This document shows positions 1-8,949 of a DNA stretch of 64,000 bases, in pieces (within the stretch, counting starts at the first letter, position 1; every line of letters starts with the position of its first letter). This DNA is from Polymorphospora lycopeni. Lineage in GTDB: Bacteria > Actinomycetota > Actinomycetes > Mycobacteriales > Micromonosporaceae. The stretch is from positions 62,001 through 126,000 of the forward strand of contig NZ_JBCGDC010000002.1 of NCBI RefSeq assembly GCF_042237075.1, written 5' to 3'. Position numbers and translations under genes: made by a program. Below the pieces are notes generated by a model, which was not told the DNA's origin, searched no databases, and worked only from the letters and a program-made list of their open reading frames with translations.

Positions 1-1649
1 ACGACTCCGCCGCCCTCGCCGAAGCCGGCGGTCACCCCGCCCCCGTCTTCTCGGACGACGAGTACGACGCACCGCGACCCCATGTGCTTCTCCTCGCACA
101 CCACCCGGTCGACACCGGCCGCCCGGTAGTCGCCGAACGCCTGCGCCGGATGCTCCAGAAAGCCGTCGACCGTCGACGTCGACGACGGTGCCATCGTCGG
201 CGGCAGCCACGGCAGCCAGCGCGGGTCGACCGCGAACCGGCTCATCACCTCCAGCGCGGCGGCGGCGTTCTCCGCCGCGATCGTCGTGGTGCCGTATCCG
301 TAGTCGTGGTGCCGTCGCCCGGCCACGTCGGCGAGGTCGAGCACGCCCGGGTCGCGTACCGGCTCGACCGGAACCAGCGGGCGGACCGGCGGGTAGTGTT
401 CCCGCTCCGCCGGCACCGAGACCAGGTCCCGCTCCGGATAGCGCAGCGCCGTCAACTGCCCGCCGAAGACACAACCGGTGTCGACACAGATGGTGTTGTT
501 GACCCACTCGGGTGTCGGGGTCGGGGTGTGGCCGTACACGACCGTCGCCGACCCCCGGTAGTCACGCGCCCACGGATAGCGCACGGGTGCGCCGTACTCG
601 TCGGTCTCGCCGGTCGTCTCGCCCCACAGCGCGAACGCCCGCACCCGGCCGGAAGCCCGCCCGTGGTATTCCTCCTTGAGCCCAGCGTGCGCGACCACCA
701 GCCTGCCGCCGTCGAGCACGTAGTGGCTGACCAGGCCCTCGATGAACTCCTTCGCCTCGGCGACGAACGCGGGCTCCTCGGCGTCGAGCTGCTCCAGCGT
801 CTCGGCCAGCCCGTGCGTCACCCGTACCTGCTGGCCGCGCAGCTTGCGACGCAGCTTCTCCTCGTGGTTGCCCGGTACGCAGATCGCGTTGCCGGCCGCC
901 ACCATGCCCATCACCAGGCGCAGCACCCCGGGCGAGTCCGGGCCGCGGTCGACCAGGTCACCGACGAAGACCGCGGTACGCCCCGCCGGATGCGTCGCGT
1001 CGACCGGCCGGCCCAGCCCGTCGCGGCGCAGCACCCAGCCCAGCTTCTCCAGCAGCGCCTCCAGTTCGGCCCGGCAGCCGTGCACGTCACCGACGATGTC
1101 GAACGGACCGGTCACCTCGCGACGGTCGTTGTACAGCCGCTCGTACCGGACCCGCGCCGCCTCGACCTCGTCGACGCCGCGCAGCACGTGCACCTTGCGG
1201 AACCCCTCCCGGCCCAGCTGGCCGAGCGAGCGCTTCAGGTCCCGCTGCATCCGGGCGAGCACGTGCCGGCCGAAGTCACGTTCCGGCCGGTCACGCGTAC
1301 GCTCCCAGCACACCTGCTCCGGCACGTCGAGCACGATCGCCACCGGCAGCACGTCGTGTTCGCGGGCCACCTTCACCAGTCCGGCCCGGGCGTGCGGCTG
1401 GAGGTTCGTCGCGTCGACCACGGTGAGCCGGCCGGCCCGCAGCCGCTTGCCGGCCACGTAGTGCAGCACGTCGAACGCGTCCGACGAGGCGGACTGGTCG
1501 TTCTCGTCGTCGGCGACCATCGCCCGGAACGTGTCCGACGACAGCACCTGGGTCGCCGCGAAGTGCCGCCGGGCGAACGTCGACTTGCCGGACCCGGACA
1601 ACCCGACGAGCGCCACCAGCGCCAGCTCGGGGATCTCCAGCTCGCTCAC
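1..1649 (-). CDS. pnkp: Bacterial RNA-repair enzyme Pnkp (kinase-phosphatase-ligase), 3' end outside the window
   Basis: End-healing and sealing enzyme of the bacterial Pnkp/Hen1 RNA-repair pathway. The GTG start at 1649 follows a GAGGTGA ribosome site. About 549 codons are visible and the frame stays open to base 1. In order: a 5' kinase domain with P-loop GLSGSGKST (residues 16-24); a binuclear metallophosphoesterase with GDVHG (187-191), GDLVDRGP (230-237) and GNHE (260-263); and the beginning of an adenylyltransferase domain with EEKHMGSR, whose Lys521 should be the adenylated lysine. Known family members are about 850 residues, so roughly the last 300 lie off the edge. It sits 70 bases downstream of hen1 on the same strand and is probably co-transcribed with it. 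Confidence 0.93.
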   Translation of the reverse strand, partial: MSELEIPELALVALVGLSGSGKSTFARRHFAATQVLSSDTFRAMVADDENDQSASSDAFDVLHYVAGKRLRAGRLTVVDATNLQPHARAGLVKVAREHDVLPVAIVLDVPEQVCWERTRDRPERDFGRHVLARMQRDLKRSLGQLGREGFRKVHVLRGVDEVEAARVRYERLYNDRREVTGPFDIVGDVHGCRAELEALLEKLGWVLRRDGLGRPVDATHPAGRTAVFVGDLVDRGPDSPGVLRLVMGMVAAGNAICVPGNHEEKLRRKLRGQQVRVTHGLAETLEQLDAEEPAFVAEAKEFIEGLVSHYVLDGGRLVVAHAGLKEEYHGRASGRVRAFALWGETTGETDEYGAPVRYPWARDYRGSATVVYGHTPTPTPEWVNNTICVDTGCVFGGQLTALRYPERDLVSVPAEREHYPPVRPLVPVEPVRDPGVLDLADVAGRRHHDYGYGTTTIAAENAAAALEVMSRFAVDPRWLPWLPPTMAPSSTSTVDGFLEHPAQAFGDYRAAGVDRVVCEEKHMGSRCVVLVVREDGGGVTAGFGEGGGV

Positions 1650-1719
1650 GTCGTCACCTCGCTTCGCTCGGCGCCACCGTGTTCTCGGCTGAGCCCGATG
1701 GTTCGCTCGCTGCGCTCGC

Positions 1720-3189
1720 TCACTGGGCCTGTCCTTCCGTCGGTCGGGTGGTCTCGGCCCGGTTGAACAGGGCGAGCTGGGTCGGGGGGCCGACCTGCGG
1801 ATCGTCGTCGCCGACGCCGGAGAACGCGACCGTGTAGCCGTACCGGTCGGCGACCTCGGTCGCCCACCGGGTGAACTCGGCCCGGGTCCACTCGAACCGG
1901 TGGTCGGGATGCCGCGTCGCGCCCGGCGCCAGCCCCTCGTAGCGCACGTTGTATTCGACGTTCGGAGTCGTCACCACCACCGTCCCCGGCCGGGCGTGGC
2001 CGAAGACCGCGTCCGCCAGCGCCGGCAGCCGCGGCGGGTCGACGTGCTCGATGACCTCCATCAGTACGGCCGCGTCGAACCCCCGCAACCGGTCGTCCCG
2101 GTACGTCAACGCCGACTGCCACAGCTTGATCCGGCCACGCTGCCGATCCGGCAGCCGGTCGAGCCGCAGCCGCCGCTCGACCATCTCCAGCAGCCGGGCC
2201 GATACGTCGACGCCGACGATCTCGGTGAACCGGCGGTCCCGGGCCAGGTCGCCGAGCAGCGCGCCGCCGCCGCAACCGAGGTCGAGCACCCGGGTGGCGC
2301 CGACCTCGGCGAGCGCCGCCAGCACCGCGGCCCGGCGCCGCACCGCCAGCGGCCGGCGGACCGTCTCGTCGGCGGCCGGGCCGGCGGCGTCCGGTTCCAC
2401 CGCGTCCGGGTCCGGCGCGTCCTCGACCAGCCGCTGCTCGGCCAGCCGGGCCAGCGCCTGCCCGGCCAGCGCGCGGCGGTGTGCCAGGTAGCGCCGGGTG
2501 ATCAACCCGTGCTCCGGGTGGTCGGCGAGCCAGCCGGTGCCGGCCCGCAACAGCTTGTCGATCTCGTCGGGAGCCACCCAGTAGTGCTTGGCGTCGTCGA
2601 GCACCGGCAGCAGCACGTACAGGTGGTTGAGGGCGTCGGACAGCTGTACGGTGCCGGCCAGGGTCAGGTCGACGTAGCGGCTGTCGCCCCACTGCGGATA
2701 CCGCTCGTCGAGCGGGATCGCGGTCGCGGTGACCGTCCAGCCCAACGGGGCGAACAGCCGGCCGGCCAGTTCCGCACCGCCCCGGCAACGCAGCACCGGC
2801 ACCCGCACCTCCAGCGGGATCGCGGTCGCCGCCAACTCCGGGCGGTCCTTCGAACTGCCCCGCAGCGCCGACCGGAACACCTTGGCCAGGGCGGCGGCGA
2901 GCAGGCTCGACGCGGCGTAGGACCGGTCGTTGACGTACCGGCCGAGGGTGAAGTCGTCCGGCATCGCCCCCGGCTGACCCTTGCCGCCCCTGCCCTTCGC
3001 ACCCGACAGCCGCAGCGGATCGACGTCGAGCAGCAGCGCGGCCGTGCAGCGCTGCGGCGTCGCCTCCGGAAACAGCACGTGCGCGGTGCCGGTCGGCATC
3101 TCGAACGAATGTGCCCGGTCGGGATGCTTGACCAGCAGATAGCCCAGATCCGTCGCCGGTTGGTGGGTGGTGGACACGGTGATCAGCAC
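1720..3189 (-). CDS. hen1: Hen1 RNA 3'-terminal ribose 2'-O-methyltransferase
   Basis: Partner of Pnkp: it methylates the 2'-OH of the terminal ribose at the break before sealing, so the repaired RNA resists a second cut. It has 489 aa and an ATG start. The N-terminal half (MLITVSTTHQPATDLGYLL) is the bacterial Hen1-specific domain that assists Pnkp. The C-terminal half is a class I methyltransferase with SAM motif VLDLGCGGG near residue 300 and the Hen1 metal site EVIEH near 378, followed by a downstream His and NVEYN. Length and motif order match full-length bacterial Hen1. It is the first gene of the hen1-pnkp unit. Confidence 0.95.
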   Translation of the reverse strand: MLITVSTTHQPATDLGYLLVKHPDRAHSFEMPTGTAHVLFPEATPQRCTAALLLDVDPLRLSGAKGRGGKGQPGAMPDDFTLGRYVNDRSYAASSLLAAALAKVFRSALRGSSKDRPELAATAIPLEVRVPVLRCRGGAELAGRLFAPLGWTVTATAIPLDERYPQWGDSRYVDLTLAGTVQLSDALNHLYVLLPVLDDAKHYWVAPDEIDKLLRAGTGWLADHPEHGLITRRYLAHRRALAGQALARLAEQRLVEDAPDPDAVEPDAAGPAADETVRRPLAVRRRAAVLAALAEVGATRVLDLGCGGGALLGDLARDRRFTEIVGVDVSARLLEMVERRLRLDRLPDRQRGRIKLWQSALTYRDDRLRGFDAAVLMEVIEHVDPPRLPALADAVFGHARPGTVVVTTPNVEYNVRYEGLAPGATRHPDHRFEWTRAEFTRWATEVADRYGYTVAFSGVGDDDPQVGPPTQLALFNRAETTRPTEGQAQ

Positions 3190-3218
3190 ACCGGCGATGA
3201 TGGCAGCCGGAGGCCCTG

Positions 3219-3246
3219 CCCGGCGCCCCGGTTTTTCGGTGCCGGG
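3219..3246. terminator. Hairpin between ydeI-like gene and hen1
   Basis: Nine-base arms (CCCGGCGCC / GGTGCCGGG) around a loop containing TTTTT, just past the stop codon of the gene at 3248. Likely ends the leftward YdeI-like transcript before hen1. Confidence 0.5.
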
Positions 3247-3247
3247 T

Positions 3248-3826
3248 CTACTGCGGGTACGGCGTCTCCCCGCGCGCCAGCATCCCGACCAGGTTGGCGA
3301 TCCGGCGTTGCCTGGTCGCGTCGGTCGCGGCGGTGGTGACCCGGTGCAGGACCGCGTACCGGTTCTGGCCGTTCAGCGTCGCGAACTTCGCCGCGGCGGC
3401 CGGGCTGTCGTCCAGCGCCCTCGCCAGATCCGGCGGCATCTCGATACCGGCCGGCCCCTGGTAGGCCCGCTCCCACCGGCCGTCAGCCCTGGCCCGCTCG
3501 ACCTCGGCGACCCCGCGCGGGCGCATCCGCCGCTCGGCGGTCAGCCGGGCCACGTTCTGTACGTTGCGGGCCGACCACAGGCTGCGTTGGCGGCGGGGCG
3601 TGAAGCGTTGCCGGTAGGTGCGCTCGTCGACCCGCTTGGCCTGCCCGTCGATCCAGCCGCTGCACAGGGCCTCGTCGAGTGCCTGCGCGTAGCTCAGCGA
3701 CGTGGGATCGGTGACACCTTTGCGGGCCAGCAGCAGCCAGACACCGTCGGAACTGTCCTCGTTGGCGTCGAGCCAGGCCCGCCACGCCGCGCCGTCGGGG
3801 ACGACCAGGACATCAGGATCGGTCAT
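3248..3826 (-). CDS. YdeI/OmpD-associated family protein
   Basis: 192 aa from the ATG at 3826 (MTDPDVLVVP). It contains the family pattern of a substrate-like N-terminal half (GVWLLLARKG, then EALCSGWIDGQ and RQRFTPRRQRSLWS) and a C-terminal helical part. Members are often labelled bacteriocin-protection or YdeI proteins; the biochemical role is not established. Its ATG overlaps the TGA of the upstream gene (ATGA), which implies translational coupling. Longer upstream reading in this frame belongs to the neighbour's coding DNA, so I use 3826. Confidence 0.82.
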   Translation of the reverse strand: MTDPDVLVVPDGAAWRAWLDANEDSSDGVWLLLARKGVTDPTSLSYAQALDEALCSGWIDGQAKRVDERTYRQRFTPRRQRSLWSARNVQNVARLTAERRMRPRGVAEVERARADGRWERAYQGPAGIEMPPDLARALDDSPAAAAKFATLNGQNRYAVLHRVTTAATDATRQRRIANLVGMLARGETPYPQ

Positions 3827-4458
3827 CCCGCCACTATCGTCCGCCGGGAGGTCCGGGTCTTGTACTTTCCCGACGTGTCCGCGGCCGTCTCCTGCCGGCA
3901 CTCCGGGCGTGGATCACCGAGCGGTACGACCTCACGGGCCTGCCGTACGCCGCGCAGCCCGTCGTGCCGCGTCACCTCGGTGGCGAGGGCGGACGGGGTG
4001 CTGGCCTGCGCCCGTAACGCGGCGTCGACCACGGCGAGTGCGTCGATCCGGGAACAGGTCCGGGCCAGGTCGACGACCACTCGTTCGGGTGCCGCGCAGG
4101 GCAGTCCGGCCATCTCGACCGGGACCAGGGGCAACACGGCCTGGTGGCCGACGACGCCGTTGATCTGGGGGACGGGACGACCGGTCGGGCTGACGACGTG
4201 GATTCGGTCGGTCGGCACGACGTCGAAGCCGTACAACCGGGCGGCGGTGTGGAACCCGAAAACGGTGTCGGGTGGCAGCACCTGCCGAACCGCGTGCAGG
4301 CGGTCGGTGAAGGACGGCGGGCCGCCGGACACGTATGTTCCCCGCGAGATCCGGTGCAGGGCGCCGGCGCGTACCCGGTCCTGGATCTGGTTCGGGCTGA
4401 GGCCGCGCGCGAGCAGATCGGCGTACCGCCAGGTCGTCATGCCCGAGAGCGTGGCCAT
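3823..4458 (-). CDS. AbiEi-like (type IV antitoxin family) protein, C-terminally shortened
   Basis: 211 aa. The N-terminal winged-helix region (YADLLARGLSPNQIQDRVRAG, then RISRGTY) and middle part (TARLYGF, ERVVVDLART, LRGVRQARE) match the actinobacterial AbiEi_4-type protein family. Those proteins usually continue for another 80-100 residues into a DUF559/Vsr-like fold. Here the similarity stops after VVPLGDPRPE and the remaining ~30 residues are basic and low in structure. The stop overlaps the next start as ATGA. No AbiEii-type nucleotidyltransferase toxin lies beside it, so an antitoxin role is doubtful. The start is uncertain (ATG 4458 or ATG 4440; neither has a strong ribosome site). 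Confidence 0.7.
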   Translation of the reverse strand: MATLSGMTTWRYADLLARGLSPNQIQDRVRAGALHRISRGTYVSGGPPSFTDRLHAVRQVLPPDTVFGFHTAARLYGFDVVPTDRIHVVSPTGRPVPQINGVVGHQAVLPLVPVEMAGLPCAAPERVVVDLARTCSRIDALAVVDAALRAQASTPSALATEVTRHDGLRGVRQAREVVPLGDPRPECRQETAADTSGKYKTRTSRRTIVAG

Positions 4459-4564
4459 CGCCGGACCCGGCCCGCCACCCCGTACCCGGAACCTGTGGAC
4501 AACCGGGTGCCCTGTGGATAACCGGCGGTCCGCCGCCGCCGTGCACGCCCACCCCGCCCTACGC

Positions 4565-4627
4565 GTTGATCGAGGAGTAATCGTGGGTCTTTTGTCCGTT
4601 CCTGCCCACGACTAGTCCTTGATCAAC
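4565..4627. repeat. Palindromic intergenic element, 23-bp imperfect arms
   Basis: Arms 4565-4587 and 4605-4627 match at 20 of 23 positions (GTTGATC.AGGA.TA.TCGTGGG) around a 17-base loop. It lies downstream of the small gene at 4651 and can act as its terminator. The arm sequence resembles dispersed intergenic repeats of Micromonosporaceae as far as I recall. Confidence 0.75.
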
Positions 4628-4650
4628 GGGAAACCCCGCCGGGCCGCGGG

Positions 4651-4860
4651 CTAGCGGTAGTCCTCGTCGAGGTTGACTATGCGGGACTGTTCGGCCGCGT
4701 CCCATTCGGTGACTTCCAGGCCGCGGTGCATCTCGGGTTCGTCCTCGGCCGGATCGGCGACGGTCGCCTGCTCGACGGCGTCGGCCTGCGGCGTTTCCGG
4801 GTCGCGCTCGTCGGGAGCAAGGTGGTCGCCGGGTGCGAAGTCCTCGTCTGGCCTGGTCAT
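4651..4860 (-). CDS. Small acidic conserved hypothetical protein
   Basis: 69 aa, ATG start, no signal peptide or membrane segment. About one third of the residues are Asp or Glu, with a conserved-looking C-terminal block (HRGLEVTEWDAAEQ). I do not recognise a domain. The isolated gene has a hairpin downstream (4565-4627) and normal codon use (G/C at third positions), which supports it as real. Function unknown. Confidence 0.6.
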   Translation of the reverse strand: MTRPDEDFAPGDHLAPDERDPETPQADAVEQATVADPAEDEPEMHRGLEVTEWDAAEQSRIVNLDEDYR

Positions 4861-4989
4861 CGCCGCCTCCTCGCGGTTCGCGGTGCTGAACTCACCGTAC
4901 GGGTTGACATCCGTGCCCGCCGGGCGCCGTCGGTAAACGAGTCATCCATTTCCGTGTCACGACTGGTCCTGCGGTGACACGATGGGACC

Positions 4990-5379
4990 GTGGGGATTCT
5001 GATCCGATTGGTGGTCAACGCCGTCGCGCTGTGGGTGACCACACTCGTGGTGCCGGGGATCGACGTGACCGGCGGGTCGGCCGGCCGTAACGTGCTGACA
5101 CTGCTGGCGGTCGCCTTGATCTTCGGCATCGTCAACGCGGTGATCAAGCCGATCGTCAAGGTGGTCGGCTGCATCTTCTACATCCTGACCCTCGGTCTGA
5201 TCGCCCTTGTCGTCAACGCCCTGTTGTTCCTGCTGACCGACTGGCTCGCCAGCGCGCTCAACCTTCCGTTCCACGTGGACGGCTTCTGGCCGGCGTTCTG
5301 GGGCGCGATCGTGATGGCCGTCGTCGGCTGGGCGATCAGCCTCGCGGTGCCCGACCGGTGGGAGGGCACCAGGGCCTGA
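4990..5379 (+). CDS. Phage_holin_4_2-family membrane protein
   Basis: 129 aa from a GTG start. Four predicted membrane helices: roughly residues 1-20, 33-53, 55-80 and 92-112. The pattern IFGIVNAVIKPIVK followed by a Leu/Ile-rich helix is typical of the chromosomal PF04020 proteins found throughout bacteria. Despite the name, nothing around it suggests a phage. Role unknown; the family is usually a monocistronic housekeeping membrane protein. Confidence 0.85.
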   Translation: MGILIRLVVNAVALWVTTLVVPGIDVTGGSAGRNVLTLLAVALIFGIVNAVIKPIVKVVGCIFYILTLGLIALVVNALLFLLTDWLASALNLPFHVDGFWPAFWGAIVMAVVGWAISLAVPDRWEGTRA

Positions 5380-5510
5380 GGCGGCCGGGGCCGATTCTCG
5401 GCCCGCGAAGCAACTACGGGATACTGCCGGGCGGAGGACAGCGCGGTCCGGCGCACACACCCAGGACACTGCGGCCCGTGGCCGTGAGCGGTCAGTAAGG
5501 AGCATTTGTC

Positions 5511-6536
<1,026 letters not shown>

Positions 6537-6682
6537 TCTTTCAGCGTCACCGGACGGGCGTCACGAATTCGTGGCGCCCGTCGCCGTGTCCGCCGTCACC
6601 CCCGGTCACCGCCTAGAATTGTCCGATTCGGAGGTTGGCGTACGCCCCACGCCGGCCTGCCCCCGGACGGTGGAGGTCGGTC

Positions 6683-7201
6683 GTGCTCGGCATCGAGGGC
6701 TACGAGCCGCAGTGGACCCACAGTGCCCGTACCCTCGCCGCCGCCCACCGGGCCCGGTTCAGCCGGCTCGTCGGACGGCCGCTCGTCGGGGCCTGGCTGA
6801 TGTGGGACGTCGACCAGCGGACCTGGTTCGCCGGCGGACCGGTGATCCTCGGCTTCGGCGACGTCAACGTCGAGGTGACCCACCGCAAGTTCGACGAGTG
6901 CGCGATCACCTGGAACCAGATCGACATGTCGATGCCGCTCGACTGGCCCGGCGTCACCCTGGACTGGCGGGCCGACGGACACGAGGCGCTGCGTGGTGCC
7001 CGGGGCCGCCGGCTGCTGGCGGTGAACGTGATCGAACGGATCATGCCGTCGCCCTGGCGCCCCCGGGTGCTGCACGCCGTCGAGTTCCTCTTCGACGGCG
7101 CCCGGCTGGCAGTCCACAACGCACTCGACGAGAACGGACTGACCGACTCGCCCGAGGTGGCCCTGCCGATCGGCTTCTGGCGCCGGGTCTCGGTCGCCTG
7201 A
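6683..7201 (+). CDS. Conserved hypothetical protein
   Basis: 172 aa from the GTG at 6683, chosen because TGGAGG lies 6 bases upstream; a frame-open extension to 6635 has no ribosome site. No signal peptide or membrane helix. It is Trp-rich, with blocks GAWLMWDVDQRTWFAGGP, CAITWNQIDMS and LHAVEFLFDGARLAVHNALDENG, and looks like a compact beta-rich protein. I recognise no catalytic motif. Convergent with the LOG-like gene. Confidence 0.72.
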   Translation: MLGIEGYEPQWTHSARTLAAAHRARFSRLVGRPLVGAWLMWDVDQRTWFAGGPVILGFGDVNVEVTHRKFDECAITWNQIDMSMPLDWPGVTLDWRADGHEALRGARGRRLLAVNVIERIMPSPWRPRVLHAVEFLFDGARLAVHNALDENGLTDSPEVALPIGFWRRVSVA

Positions 7202-7233
7202 AGCGGACCGCGGGCACCCGGGCGACCCGCCGG

Positions 7234-8415
7234 TCAGGCTGTCAGCAGCCGTACGACGTCGTCGACATCGTCGGCCAGGTGGACGGTCTTGGACAGGTCG
7301 CCGTCGGGTGACAGCGCCAGCAGCGGTCGCAGCAGCGCCTCGACCGGCAGGGTCTCGGTCCAGAACGCCCGGTCGAGGAAGACGTACGGCCCGCTGTCGC
7401 CGTCGGTGCGGTAGAAGGTCTTCGTCGCCGCCTGGAAGACCTCCTGTACGGTGCCGGCCCGCCCGGCGGCGAAGACGATCCCGCCCCGGGCCAGCCGCAG
7501 GATGGTGTCCTCGCGGATGGCGTTGGAGAAGTACTTCGCGATCTGGCCGGCGAACAGGTTGGCCGGCTCGTGGCCGTAGAGCCAGGTCGGGATGGCGAGC
7601 CCGCCGCACCGGGCCCAGTCGTCCGGATCGGTTGGCCCGAACCGTTCACGTACGTCGAGTGCCGCGGCCGTGTACGGGTCGTGGTCGTGGAAGTCCGGTG
7701 CGCCGGCCAGCAGGTCGATCGCGGCCGCCAGTTCGTCGGCCGTCCGGCTGGCGAGGTAGGCGCCCAGGTTCGCCGCCTCCATCACCCCCGGGCCGCCACC
7801 GGTGACGACCAGCCGGTCGGCGCGGGCCAGCCGCCAGCCGATCGCGGCGGCGAGCCGGTACGTCGCCGTACCCCGGGGCACCGCGTGCCCACCCATCACC
7901 CCGACCACCGAGGCCGGGCCGTGGGTCGCCAGCCAGGCGTCGGTCACGTGGGCGAGGGCGTTGTCGATGGCGTGGTCGTGCAGCCGCTGCGCCAGCGCCT
8001 CACGGATCTCCGGCAGCGCCCCGCCGTGTGCCCGGAAGTGCTCGTAGACGGCGGTGTCGTACATGCCGGCGAACCCGGCGGCGCCGAAGCCGGCGGCCAG
8101 GTCCGGCGGGGTGTAGAGCCGGGACGGGTGGATCGCGTACGGTAGCGCCCGGAACGGCGGGACCACGTGGGCGCCGCGCAGCACCACCTCCGCCTCGACG
8201 GCGCGGGACGCGAAGCGGCACCCGATGAACAGGGTGTCGGTCAGGTCGACCGTGGCCAGGTCGGGGACCGGCTCCTCGTCGAGCCGCAGCCCCTGGACGG
8301 TCAGGCCGGCGAGGCTGCCGGCCCGCAGGTGCAGGTCGAGTTCGGCCCGCGACTCGATCTCGTCGGGCGAGTTGTCGTGGGGGAGCAGGACGTCGATCGG
8401 CGGTGGGGTGGACAC
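7234..8415 (-). CDS. LOG-family Rossmann-fold protein (Rossmann nucleotide-binding)
   Basis: 393 aa. I start it at the GTG at 8415 (VSTPPPIDVLLPHD), because the reading upstream overlaps the divergent DUF3151 gene. The C-terminal half (from ~170) carries the LOG/lysine-decarboxylase-like features: VVGVMGGHAVPRG, VVTGGGPGVMEAANLGAYL, and FAAGRAGTVQEVFQAAT in the place of the usual PGGxGTxxE. LOG enzymes release bases from nucleoside 5'-monophosphates. The ~150-residue N-terminal extension is typical of a larger actinobacterial subgroup whose substrate is unknown. Confidence 0.8.
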   Translation of the reverse strand: MSTPPPIDVLLPHDNSPDEIESRAELDLHLRAGSLAGLTVQGLRLDEEPVPDLATVDLTDTLFIGCRFASRAVEAEVVLRGAHVVPPFRALPYAIHPSRLYTPPDLAAGFGAAGFAGMYDTAVYEHFRAHGGALPEIREALAQRLHDHAIDNALAHVTDAWLATHGPASVVGVMGGHAVPRGTATYRLAAAIGWRLARADRLVVTGGGPGVMEAANLGAYLASRTADELAAAIDLLAGAPDFHDHDPYTAAALDVRERFGPTDPDDWARCGGLAIPTWLYGHEPANLFAGQIAKYFSNAIREDTILRLARGGIVFAAGRAGTVQEVFQAATKTFYRTDGDSGPYVFLDRAFWTETLPVEALLRPLLALSPDGDLSKTVHLADDVDDVVRLLTA

Positions 8416-8505
8416 GCCGCCATCCTGCCCGGTGCCGGCAACCGGGACGGACGCGTACCCCGCCCCTGGATCGGCCCGGTCCGGTGCGGCGGGTTGAATG
8501 GGTTC

Positions 8506-8934
8506 ATGCAGAACCTGTTGCCCGAGCCGCCGCCGACCCTGCTGCCCGCCGACGACGACGCCGAGGCGGCGCTCGCCGCCGCCGAGAAGGAGGAGACCGA
8601 CGAGGCGTACGCCTCGGTCGCCGCACGTTTCCCGACCCACAGCGGGGCCTGGGCCGCGCTCGGCGCCCGGGCGTTCGACGCCGACCAGGTCGTCGCGGCG
8701 TACGCCTACGCCCGTACCGGCTACCACCGGGGCCTCGACCAGCTGCGCCGCAGCGGGTGGAAGGGCCACGGCCCCGTGCCGTGGTCGCACTCGCCCAACC
8801 GCGGCTTCCTGCGCAGCCTGCACGTGCTGTCGAAGGCCGCCGGTCAGATCGGCGAATCCGACGAGGCGGCCCGGTGCGCCCAGTTCCTGCGCGACTGCGA
8901 CCCGGCGGCCGGCGACGCGCTCGCGAGTTCCTGA
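8506..8934 (+). CDS. DUF3151 family protein
   Basis: 142 aa from the ATG at 8506. The sequence follows the actinobacterial DUF3151 pattern: an N-terminal LLPEPPPTLLP, an acidic helix, then a TPR-like helical region (AYASVAARFPTHSGAWAALG, AYAYARTGYHRGLDQLR) and PWSHSPNRGFLRSLH. Function unknown. In mycobacteria this family lies near purA and fba, as here, so the association is old. It ends 16 bases from the convergent ParA-like gene. Confidence 0.85.
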   Translation: MQNLLPEPPPTLLPADDDAEAALAAAEKEETDEAYASVAARFPTHSGAWAALGARAFDADQVVAAYAYARTGYHRGLDQLRRSGWKGHGPVPWSHSPNRGFLRSLHVLSKAAGQIGESDEAARCAQFLRDCDPAAGDALASS

Positions 8935-8949
8935 GCCGCCGCCAGCCCG

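Noticed and set aside
84..1766. 560-codon plus-strand frame over pnkp
   Set aside because: Arg/Val-rich antisense reading without domains, opposite the three-domain Pnkp.
4990..5379. Holin as evidence for a prophage
   Set aside because: PF04020 proteins are common chromosomal membrane proteins and no other phage gene is nearby.
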